Source: Betaproteobacteria bacterium
GTDB taxonomy: Bacteria > Pseudomonadota > Gammaproteobacteria > Burkholderiales > Burkholderiaceae_C
Direction: 5' to 3'
Assembly (NCBI GenBank): GCA_009927195.1
Contig: RFNL01000268.1
Location: 1-11,156 of the forward strand
DNA length: 11,156 nt
The notes under the pieces are model-generated. The model was not told the DNA's origin. It was given only the letters and a program-made list of their open reading frames with translations, and searched no databases. A program made the translations under genes and the position numbers. Every line of letters starts with the position of its first letter. Within the stretch, counting starts at the first letter, position 1. Positions 1 to 6,192 of the stretch are shown here, piece after piece.

Positions 1-914
1 TGGTGGGCACCGGTTTTGTTGACGCCACGCTTTTTGGCCTCGTCCAAAAATTTCTTTTCGAACTGGCGTGTGCGGTCGTTGAAGTCCCACCAATACCAAG
101 ACACGTAGGTGGCATTTTCGCCGTCGGAGCCCAAAATTTTGGCGATATCGGGGTCGGCAAAAATTTGTCCGCCAATCAGCATGCTGTTGTGCCCTTGGCG
201 GCGCAACTCTTTCATCACCTTGGCCGTGCCTTCGGGCAGGCCTGCAAAGGCAAACACACCGGGCGAGTTGCCTTGTAACTTGGTGATGTGGGGTGACAAG
301 TCGGTGGCATTGGTGGGAAAACCCTCAGCGGGGATGACCATCTTCCAGCCATTGGCTTCGAGCAAATTGGGCATCCAGGTGGCCAAGGACTTGCCCACAA
401 ACTCATCGCTGGGGTACATCACCGCAGCGGTCTTGTTGCTCACCCCGCCCTTGGCGGCCATGGTCTTGAGCAAGCGGCCGAACTGCTTGCCCTCGTCTTC
501 GGTGACACGGAAGGCCCACTTGCGGTCCTTGGTCAGGCCAGGGGCCGATGCGGCGTTGGGAATCTGCACAATTTCAAGGCGCTCGCCAGCGGCAAAAGCC
601 ACTTGGGCTTCTTGACTGGAAAACGGTCCGATGATGCCCAAGGCCTTGGCATCCTCGGCAAATTTTTGCGCCGCGACTTGGGCGTTTTTGGCATCGCTGC
701 CGGTATCGAATTTTTCAATGCGGATCTTCTTGCCATTGATACCGCCCGCGGCATTGATTTCAGCCACCGCAATGTCCACAGCGATTTCCGTGCCCACGCC
801 CACGCCCGCAAATCGACCGGTTTTGGCATGCGTCAGACCCAACACCAACTCTTGACTCCACACCGGCAGGGCAAGGCCTGCGGCCATCGCCAAAGTCCAT
901 ATCCGTTTGTTCAT
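1..914 (-). CDS. livK: Branched-chain amino acid-type ABC transporter periplasmic binding protein (LivK-like), 3' end outside window
   Basis: Periplasmic solute-binding protein of a Liv-type ABC importer; it captures the substrate and hands it to the LivHM permease. The reading frame is open from ATG at 914 to the left edge (304 codons, C-terminus missing). It begins with a Sec signal peptide (MNKR, then a hydrophobic stretch to about residue 20, ending VWSQ), followed by the typical mature start ELVLGLTHAKTGRFAG. Family hallmarks are the AEINAAGGINGKKI segment, the IIGPFSSQEA segment and the YPSDEFVGKS region of periplasmic binding protein type 1 folds. The start is supported by AGGAG about 7 nt upstream. 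The gene begins 15 nt after the livF stop, so it is the last visible gene of the operon. Substrate cannot be read from the sequence: leucine/isoleucine/valine, urea, short amides and aromatic acids are all carried by relatives. Confidence 0.9.
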   Translation of the reverse strand, partial: MNKRIWTLAMAAGLALPVWSQELVLGLTHAKTGRFAGVGVGTEIAVDIAVAEINAAGGINGKKIRIEKFDTGSDAKNAQVAAQKFAEDAKALGIIGPFSSQEAQVAFAAGERLEIVQIPNAASAPGLTKDRKWAFRVTEDEGKQFGRLLKTMAAKGGVSNKTAAVMYPSDEFVGKSLATWMPNLLEANGWKMVIPAEGFPTNATDLSPHITKLQGNSPGVFAFAGLPEGTAKVMKELRRQGHNSMLIGGQIFADPDIAKILGSDGENATYVSWYWWDFNDRTRQFEKKFLDEAKKRGVNKTGAH

Positions 915-929
915 TTCATACTCCTGTGA

Positions 930-1630
930 TCAAGCGCCCAAGTAAGCGGCGGCCATGCGCGGGTCCGCTGCAATGTCCTGGGCATTGCCTTCCAAAACCA
1001 GCCGCCCAAGTTCCAACACATAGGCCCTGTGGGCAGTGGCCAGGGCCATGTGTGTATTTTGCTCTACGAGCAAGATCGACAAACCTTCATGGTTCAAATC
1101 TTTGAGCAGTCCAAACAAGGCCTGGACCAGCAAAGGGCTCAAACCCAAGGAGGGCTCGTCAAGCATCATCAAGGTGGGCTTGCTCAGCAAAGCGCGGCCA
1201 ATCGCCAGCATTTGTTGCTCACCCCCCGACAACACCGAAGCCAGCATATCGCGGCGCGCGGCCAGGTTGGGGAAGCGCTGATAAATGGCATCAATATCGT
1301 GCTGGGGGTTGTCGCGCCGGGTGTAAGCCCCCATGAGCAAGTTGTCGTTCACGGTGAGGCTGACAAAAATTTGCCGTCCCTCGGGCACCAGCACCAGGCC
1401 TTGGCCCACTCGCCAAGCAGCGCTTTCGCGCAACACCGATTGGCCTTTGAATTGCAACTCACCTTGCTGGGCTTGACCATGCCTTGCAAAGCCCGCAGCA
1501 ATGAGCTTTTGCCCGCCCCATTGGCCCCCAGCACGGCGACGATCTCACCGGCATTGACCTTGACCGACACCTGTCTGACCGCATGGGTGCGTCCATACAC
1601 CACATCCAAACTTTGGGCTTCAAGCAGCAT
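930..1630 (-). CDS. livF: ABC transporter ATP-binding protein LivF, interrupted by a 1-nt frameshift
   Basis: One of the two ATPase subunits of the Liv importer. The gene is split between two frames. Frame one runs from ATG 1630 with MLLEAQSLDVVYGRTHAVR and Walker A GANGAGKSS (residues 35-43), then goes off the family sequence and stops at 1349. Frame two, open to the stop at 930, holds VPEGRQIF, the signature LSGGEQQ (about 134-140), Walker B MMLDEPSLGL, and VEQN, the usual LivF form of the H-loop. Adding one base to the GG at 1462-1463 (minus-strand ...AGCAAGGTGAG...) joins ...MVKPSK to GELQFKG and gives a 233-residue protein, the normal LivF length. As written, only a 93-residue fragment would be made. 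The start lies within the last 11 nt of livG, typical of translational coupling. A sequencing or assembly indel is more likely than true inactivation, because the rest of the operon is intact. Confidence 0.88.
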
Positions 1631-2378
1631 GGCTGCCCCCTGCCGGTGCGGGCGTGCCTAAATAGGCCTCCAGCACTCCGGGATCGCGGTGCACCGCCTC
1701 AGGGGTGCCTTCGAAAATCTTTTTACCAAAGTTGAGCACCACCACATGGTTGCACAAGGTGCGCACAAATGGCATGTCGTGCTCGACCACCAGCAAGGTG
1801 ATGCCTTGCTGGGACAGGCGTTCGAGCAAGCGGCGCAGTTCGTTGGTCTCGACATGGTTCAGACCAGCGGCCGGCTCATCGAGTAATAATATTTGGGGCT
1901 GGGCCATGATGGCGCGCACCACCTCGATGCGCTTTTGGATGCCGTAAGGCAAATCGGCCACCACTTGGCCCGGGTAGGTGCCCAAGCCGGCATCGGCCAA
2001 AGCCGCGCGGGCGCGCTCGCTGGCGCGCTGGCCACGGGCCAAAGACCAGGGCGAACGCAGGTGGTGTTCGCCCAGCATGACGTTCTCCACCGTGGACAAA
2101 TGTGGCATGAGCCGGATGTTTTGAAACGAGCGGGCCAGGCCATGGGCCACCCGGTTGGCCACGGACATGTCGGTGATGTCATGGCCCAAGGCGGTGATGC
2201 GGCCTTGGTTGATGGGGTAAACCCCTGAGATGAGGTTAAAGACCGTGGACTTGCCAGCCCCGTTGGGGCCAATCAAGGCGGTGCGGCTGCCCTGGGGCAC
2301 GGCAAAACTGACATCATCGATGACCATTAAGCCACCAAAAGATTTGCTCACCCCAGACAGTTCCAGCACCGTGCTCAT
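1620..2378 (-). CDS. livG: ABC transporter ATP-binding protein LivG
   Basis: Second ATPase subunit of the Liv-type importer, cytoplasmic and docked on LivH/LivM. The 252-residue protein has Walker A GPNGAGKST (37-45), Q-loop SFQNIRL (84-90), a degenerate signature DLPYGIQKRIEVV (142-154; LivG proteins commonly have YG-Q-R here), Walker B ILLLDEPAAGLN (163-174) and H-loop VVEHDM (197-202). The start at ATG 2378 is chosen over an upstream in-frame start at 2471 because it gives the family N-terminus MSTVLELSGVSKSFGG and sits in an ATGA overlap with the livM stop. The 3' end overlaps the livF start by 11 nt. Length and motifs are normal. High confidence in LivG family membership; substrate unknown. 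Confidence 0.95.
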   Translation of the reverse strand: MSTVLELSGVSKSFGGLMVIDDVSFAVPQGSRTALIGPNGAGKSTVFNLISGVYPINQGRITALGHDITDMSVANRVAHGLARSFQNIRLMPHLSTVENVMLGEHHLRSPWSLARGQRASERARAALADAGLGTYPGQVVADLPYGIQKRIEVVRAIMAQPQILLLDEPAAGLNHVETNELRRLLERLSQQGITLLVVEHDMPFVRTLCNHVVVLNFGKKIFEGTPEAVHRDPGVLEAYLGTPAPAGGSHAA

Positions 2379-3268
2379 GAGCGCCCCCCGGCTTGGGGCT
2401 GGTGTGGCCCGCCCCGCACCGCGCGCAGATTCTCCAGCATGGTGCGGGTGACCACCCCTTGGGGCCGCCACATCATGAGCAACACCACGGCCAAGCCAAA
2501 CACAATGTAGCGCCCGCCCTCCAAAAATTTGAGTGAAGGGTCTTGCTCAGACAGTTTGCGCAAACCTTCGGGCACCAGGGTGAAGAAGAAGGCGCCGAAC
2601 AATGGCCCCCAAACGGTTTGGGTGCCGCCCATGAGCACGTACAACAACACATAAATGCTGAACATGGCGCCGGTGGACTGCACATCGATGAAATTGAATT
2701 GGTGCACCAACAAAGCACCGCCCAAGCCACCGATCGCGCCACCAATCGTCAGCGCCACCACCTGGGTCATGCGCAGGTGCACACCAAATAAATGGGCCAC
2801 GTTTTCATCGTCGTGCACTGCGCGCACCGACAGGCCAAAACGGGTGGCCATCAGCCAAGCCACAAAACACACTACCAGCACCGCCACCGGTGCCACCACC
2901 GGCAAGCCTGCATAAGCCATCACCGACAGGCCCGCCGCCCCACCCAGCGCGGGAATATTGATGAGCACACCGCCCACCACTTCGGCAAACGCAAAAGTGG
3001 CCAACACCATGTAAATGCCACGGGTGCGCAAAATGGGAAATGCGATCAAAAAGGCCACCAAACCAGCCACCATGGCACCCAAAGGCACCGCCAACCACAA
3101 TGAAACGTCCCACAAAGCGGTGAGTGCACCAGCGCAATAGGCACCGACCAACACAAAACCGGCAGCCCCCAGGTTGAGCAAGCCGGCCGAGGCCGGTACA
3201 AACACCGAATAGGCAATGATGGTGTTGATGGCCAACAAAGCCAACAAGCCACTGATGTAGCCGGACAT
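2375..3268 (-). CDS. livM: Branched-chain amino acid-type ABC transporter permease LivM
   Basis: Inner-membrane permease subunit that pairs with LivH to form the translocation channel. The 297-residue protein is strongly hydrophobic throughout, with many membrane segments beginning at about residue 5 (GLLALLAINTIIAYSVFV). It carries family marks LNLGAAGFVLVGAYCAGAL near the N-terminus, the cytoplasmic ATPase-contact segment RFGLSVRAVHDDENVAHLFG, a glycine-rich IGGAIGGLGGALLVH stretch, and VLMGGTQTVWGPLFGA. The start at ATG 3268 overlaps the livH stop by one base (TGATG), which marks it as the true start; the same frame stays open far upstream but that extension is antisense-of-livH noise. The C-terminal tail, about 25 residues rich in Arg, Gly and Pro, is cytosolic-looking and not conserved. 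Confidence 0.93.
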   Translation of the reverse strand: MSGYISGLLALLAINTIIAYSVFVPASAGLLNLGAAGFVLVGAYCAGALTALWDVSLWLAVPLGAMVAGLVAFLIAFPILRTRGIYMVLATFAFAEVVGGVLINIPALGGAAGLSVMAYAGLPVVAPVAVLVVCFVAWLMATRFGLSVRAVHDDENVAHLFGVHLRMTQVVALTIGGAIGGLGGALLVHQFNFIDVQSTGAMFSIYVLLYVLMGGTQTVWGPLFGAFFFTLVPEGLRKLSEQDPSLKFLEGGRYIVFGLAVVLLMMWRPQGVVTRTMLENLRAVRGGPHQPQAGGRS

Positions 3269-4257
3269 CAAAACTTCCCCTTGCCAATGTGGGTGTGTCC
3301 AAACAGACCGGCGGGGCGAACGATCAAGATGGCCAGCAACAAGCCCCAAACGGGAATCTTCTCGATTTCGGCACCAAACACGCTGATGGCCAAGACCTTG
3401 ACCAAGCCCACCAACAAGCCCCCCGCGATGGCCCCCCAAATATTGCCCAAGCCACCCAACACCATGCCGGCAATCGCATCGGTGGCCACGGCGTCGCCCA
3501 TGAACGGCGTGACCGTGCCGTAGCTGGCCGCATACAAAATGCCCGCCAAGGCCGATAACATGCCGGCGATGACAAACACCAATGGCACGATGTGCTGCAC
3601 CTCCACACCCATCAAGGTGCTGGCATCGGGGTTTTCGGCAATCGCGCGCAGGGCGCGTCCAATTCGGGTTCGCGCCAGCAATTGATGCAACACCGCCACC
3701 AAGGCAATGGCCAGGCAAAGGCTGATCAGGTGCGGCACGCCCACGATCAACCCACCCCATTGCAAGTTGGTGTCTTTGAAAGGCAACTCAAAACGCTGCG
3801 GATCGCCGCCCCACAAGGTCATGGCCAGGTGTTCAAAAACAATCAAAAACCCCAATGAACTGACCAGGGGCAAGGCGTGCTCGGTGGCATCGCCAAAACG
3901 CGCCTTCATGTAACGGTAGGTGAAGCGCTCGATCAACAACGAGGCCAGCACAGCCACACACACCCCGGCCAAAGCCGCCCAGGCCCAATGCACGCCCAGG
4001 CCCAGCCAATGCGGCCCAGCGGTGGACAAGGCCCAGGTGACCATGCCCGCCAACATGAACAACGCGGGGATGGTGAAGTTCAAGAAGTTGAGCATTCCAA
4101 TGGTGAGCGTAAAAGCCACGGCCACAAAAGCCAAGACCCCGCCAAGCATCAGACCATTGATGATTTGTTGAATGAGTTGCAATGGATTCAATTCAAATGA
4201 ATTAAATCCATGATGCCAGAAAACATTTCTGCCTGCGCTAGGAAAAGCCCTTAACAT
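3268..4257 (-). CDS. livH: Branched-chain amino acid-type ABC transporter permease LivH (start uncertain)
   Basis: First gene of the operon, the second integral-membrane permease subunit. Core family sequence begins at LIQQIINGLMLGGVLAFVAVAF and continues through NFLNFTIPALFMLAGMV, the ATPase-contact loop RIGRALRAIAENPDASTLMG, GMVLGGLGNIWGAIAGG and the C-terminal IVRPAGLFG. From ATG 4257 the product is 329 residues, some 20 to 30 longer than usual at the N-terminus; no well-spaced ribosome binding site supports it (GGGG abuts the ATG). In-frame TTG codons at 4191 and 4182 would give the usual length (307 or 304 residues), also without a clear binding site. An out-of-frame ATG at 4211 reads MDLIHLN then stops; one missing base would join it to the permease frame. 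The 30-bp palindrome at 4182-4211 lies exactly over this ambiguous region. Confidence 0.85.
   Translation of the reverse strand: MLRAFPSAGRNVFWHHGFNSFELNPLQLIQQIINGLMLGGVLAFVAVAFTLTIGMLNFLNFTIPALFMLAGMVTWALSTAGPHWLGLGVHWAWAALAGVCVAVLASLLIERFTYRYMKARFGDATEHALPLVSSLGFLIVFEHLAMTLWGGDPQRFELPFKDTNLQWGGLIVGVPHLISLCLAIALVAVLHQLLARTRIGRALRAIAENPDASTLMGVEVQHIVPLVFVIAGMLSALAGILYAASYGTVTPFMGDAVATDAIAGMVLGGLGNIWGAIAGGLLVGLVKVLAISVFGAEIEKIPVWGLLLAILIVRPAGLFGHTHIGKGKF
4182..4211. promoter_or_regulatory. 30-bp AT-rich near-palindrome at the 5' end of livH, candidate operator or RNA hairpin
   Basis: Left arm ATGGATTCAATTC (4182-4194), spacer AAAT, right arm GAATTAAATCCAT (4199-4211). Twelve of thirteen arm positions are complementary (mismatch C4189/A4204). 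It is AT-rich inside otherwise GC-rich sequence and lies between the divergent liv operon and the SDR/Bug unit. This looks like a binding site for a dimeric repressor or activator, or a hairpin over the livH translation start. No regulator gene is present in the window, so the binding protein is unknown. On the minus strand the right arm contains TTTAAT, which could serve as a -10 element, but I see no matching -35. Confidence 0.5.
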
Positions 4258-4280
4258 CCCCTTACCGAGCGTACGGCTTT

Positions 4281-4296
4281 GGTGCCCGAGGTGCCC
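4281..4296. repeat. Short tandem direct repeat GGTGCCC (two copies, 9-nt period)
   Basis: GGTGCCC occurs twice separated by GA in the spacer between livH and the SDR gene. It could be a direct-repeat binding site or chance in GC-rich DNA; two short copies carry little weight. Confidence 0.25.
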
Positions 4297-4345
4297 AAAG
4301 CAGTGCACGCCTTTGAACATCTGTTTTCAACACTGGAGTTCCCTG

Positions 4346-5122
4346 ATGGCCCCAACGACACCTGCCCTGCCCACCGACCTGGCGAACCAGCGTTTGCTGC
4401 TGGTGGGCGGCTGTGGCGGCATTGGCCGCGCCGTGGCCAGCGCCGCTGTCCAAGCTGGCGCAAAGGTGGCAGTGCTGGACCTGCCCGCATCGATGGCACG
4501 CCACCCCTTGCCCGGCGTTCACCTGCTGCCGGTGGATGCCAACGACCCCGCCAGCGTCGACCAGGCGGTGGCCCAAGCCCACCAACAACTCGGCGGCATC
4601 GATGCCTGTGTGAACCTTGTGGGCTTCATGTCGGCTCCGCTGGCATTGACCGAAACCCCCAATGAGGTGTGGCACGAAGTCATGCATGGGAATTTGGATT
4701 CCGCTTTCTACATTTCACGCGCGGTGATGCCCCATTTGCGTGCCAGCGCACGTGGCAGTTTGGTGCACATCTCGTCAGGCCTGGGGGCCTGGGCCAGACC
4801 CATGTATGGGGCTTATGGCCCGGCCAAAGCCGGTTTGCTGCTGCTGATGCGCCAACTGGCTCTGGAAAACGCGCCCCAGGTGCGCGTCAACGCGGTTGCC
4901 CCAGGCCCGGTGGACACGGCTTTTTTACGGGGCGGCACTGGCCGCTCCGACGAGCAAGGCGCACCACCGGTGCCCACCGAGGCGCTGGCCAAACTCGCCC
5001 CCATGGGCCGCATGGCCACGCCTGAAGACATCGTGGGCCCAGTGCTGTTTTTACTGTCTGGCGCATCGGCCTACATGACCGGGCAAACCCTGTTCGTCAA
5101 CGGCGGCGCATACATGCCCTGA
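4346..5122 (+). CDS. Short-chain dehydrogenase/reductase (SDR) family oxidoreductase
   Basis: NAD(P)-dependent oxidoreductase of the classical SDR type, 258 residues, cytoplasmic. The cofactor motif is GGCGGIG (21-27), a variant of TGxxxGIG. D64 sits in the PVDANDP segment (the adenine-contacting aspartate position). N116 (HGNLDSAF), S144 (HISSG), Y157 and K161 (YGPAK) give the Asn-Ser-Tyr-Lys tetrad with normal spacing. VNAVAPGPVDTAF (181-193) and the C-terminal GQTLFVNGGAYM match FabG-like members. D45 at the end of the second beta strand (AVLDLP) favours NAD(H) over NADP(H). The usual NNAG is replaced by VNLVG (89-93). The start at ATG 4346 has GGAG about 7 nt upstream; an in-frame TTG at 4313 lacks such support. 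It is divergent from livH and followed by the Bug gene 30 nt on, so the two are probably co-transcribed. The substrate is not evident. Confidence 0.9.
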   Translation: MAPTTPALPTDLANQRLLLVGGCGGIGRAVASAAVQAGAKVAVLDLPASMARHPLPGVHLLPVDANDPASVDQAVAQAHQQLGGIDACVNLVGFMSAPLALTETPNEVWHEVMHGNLDSAFYISRAVMPHLRASARGSLVHISSGLGAWARPMYGAYGPAKAGLLLLMRQLALENAPQVRVNAVAPGPVDTAFLRGGTGRSDEQGAPPVPTEALAKLAPMGRMATPEDIVGPVLFLLSGASAYMTGQTLFVNGGAYMP

Positions 5123-5152
5123 TGCCAACATTTTTTTGATGAAAGAGCGACC

Positions 5153-6151
5153 ATGACTGACCCAATGAACCCATTTCGCCGATCCGGTTGGCGCCTGGCG
5201 CTGGCAATGTGCGCCAGTGCACTGCTGGGCCCCTTGTATGCCGCCGACGATGCCTACCCCAATAAACCGATTCGCTTGATCGTGCCCTTCACCACTGGCG
5301 GTGTGACCGATACCAGCGCGCGCTTGGTGGCCGAGCACCTGGGGCGGCGGCTGAACCAGCAAATCGTCATCGACAACAAACCAGGCGCATCGGGCAATAT
5401 TGGCATGGCCATGGTCAAAGCCGCCCCGCCCGACGGCTATACCTGGGTGATGGGCTTTGACGGCACCATGGTCATCAACCCCCATGTTTTTGCCAAAGTG
5501 GGTTTCGACCCCATCAACGATTACGCGCCGATTGGCAAGATTGGCGATGCCACTTTGATCTTGGTGGCCAACCCCAATGTGCCCGCCAAAAACCTGCAAG
5601 AGGTGATAGCCTTGTCCAAGAAAACCCCAGGCGGTTTGTCTTACGGCACATCGGGCACGGGCAGCACGCCTCACATCGCTGGCGAGTTGCTGAAAATCAA
5701 ATCAGGTGCCCAACTCACCCATGTGCCCTACAAAGGCGGTGGCCAGGCCATGATTGATGTGATGGGGGGCAGCATTCCGCTCGTATACACCGCTGTGGCC
5801 GGTGCATACAACCATGTCAAGTCGGGCAAGCTCAAACCCATTGCGGTATCGAGCCAACAGCGGGCGGGCTCGCTGCCCGATGTGCCCACCTTTGGCGAAA
5901 GCGGCGTGAGCGATTTCAACGCCTATTCCTGGGTGGGTTTTTTGGCCCCCGCCCAAACGCCTGCAGCCATCATCCAAAAACTCAACACCGAACTCAACGC
6001 CACCTTGAACGACCCGCTGGTGCGCGACAAACTGCGGGTGCTGGGCATCGAAGCCGCACCCGGCAGCCCTGAACAATTCCGCGAGGAAATTCGCCGCGAC
6101 CTCAACCGCTATGGGCCGGTGGTCAAGGCCGCAGGCATTCAGGTGGAGTGA
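5153..6151 (+). CDS. Bug/TctC family tripartite tricarboxylate transporter substrate-binding protein
   Basis: Periplasmic solute-binding protein of the Bug (Bordetella uptake gene) family, 332 residues, normal length. The N-terminus has a basic FRRSGWR patch, a hydrophobic core to about residue 28 and a likely cleavage near YAADD (29-33). The mature protein starts with the family signature AYPNKPIRLIVPF-x2-GG (34-50), then VTDTSARLVAEHL with the ligand-contacting aspartate at D53, DNKPGASGNIG (74-84), APPDGYT, and THVPYKGGGQAM further on. The start at 5153 has a GAAAGAG element upstream; an in-frame ATG at 5165 is also possible and would shorten the signal peptide's n-region. No TctA/TctB membrane genes are in the window, as is usual for orphan Bug proteins. 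Co-transcription with the SDR suggests the ligand, probably a carboxylate, is a substrate or precursor for that enzyme; this is inference. Confidence 0.93.
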   Translation: MTDPMNPFRRSGWRLALAMCASALLGPLYAADDAYPNKPIRLIVPFTTGGVTDTSARLVAEHLGRRLNQQIVIDNKPGASGNIGMAMVKAAPPDGYTWVMGFDGTMVINPHVFAKVGFDPINDYAPIGKIGDATLILVANPNVPAKNLQEVIALSKKTPGGLSYGTSGTGSTPHIAGELLKIKSGAQLTHVPYKGGGQAMIDVMGGSIPLVYTAVAGAYNHVKSGKLKPIAVSSQQRAGSLPDVPTFGESGVSDFNAYSWVGFLAPAQTPAAIIQKLNTELNATLNDPLVRDKLRVLGIEAAPGSPEQFREEIRRDLNRYGPVVKAAGIQVE

Positions 6152-6154
6152 GTG

Positions 6155-6192
6155 TTGCGCGCCGGAAGGGGCGCACATCAAGGGGCGCGCAA
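6155..6192. repeat. Inverted repeat at the convergent gene ends, possible terminator stem
   Basis: TTGCGCGCC (6155-6163) and GGCGCGCAA (6184-6192) are perfectly complementary 9-nt arms around a 20-nt loop, just after the Bug stop and overlapping the end of the acylase frame. A competing smaller stem (GCGCC/GGCGC) lies within it. Position suggests a bidirectional terminator between convergent genes, but neither strand shows the T-rich tract of an intrinsic terminator, so the function is uncertain. Confidence 0.35.

Noticed and set aside
1349..1470. Programmed ribosomal frameshift in livF
   Set aside because: There is no slippery heptamer or downstream structure I can support, LivF is not known to use frameshifting, and similar one-base losses occur in unrelated genes here.
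2379..2471. 31-codon N-terminal extension of livG
   Set aside because: It overlaps the livM coding sequence and precedes the expected MSTVLELSG start, which has the ATGA coupling.
3269..3760. N-terminal extension of the livM frame into livH
   Set aside because: The livM start at 3268 overlaps the livH stop and begins at the family N-terminus; the extension is an Arg/Gly/His-rich shadow of livH.
4313..4330. TTGAA-N8-TTCAA inverted repeat upstream of the SDR gene
   Set aside because: Five-base arms with an 8-nt gap are likely by chance; nothing else marks it as an operator.
5051..5674. 207-codon minus-strand frame opposite the Bug gene
   Set aside because: It is antisense to the Bug protein and to the end of the SDR gene, with no conserved motif.
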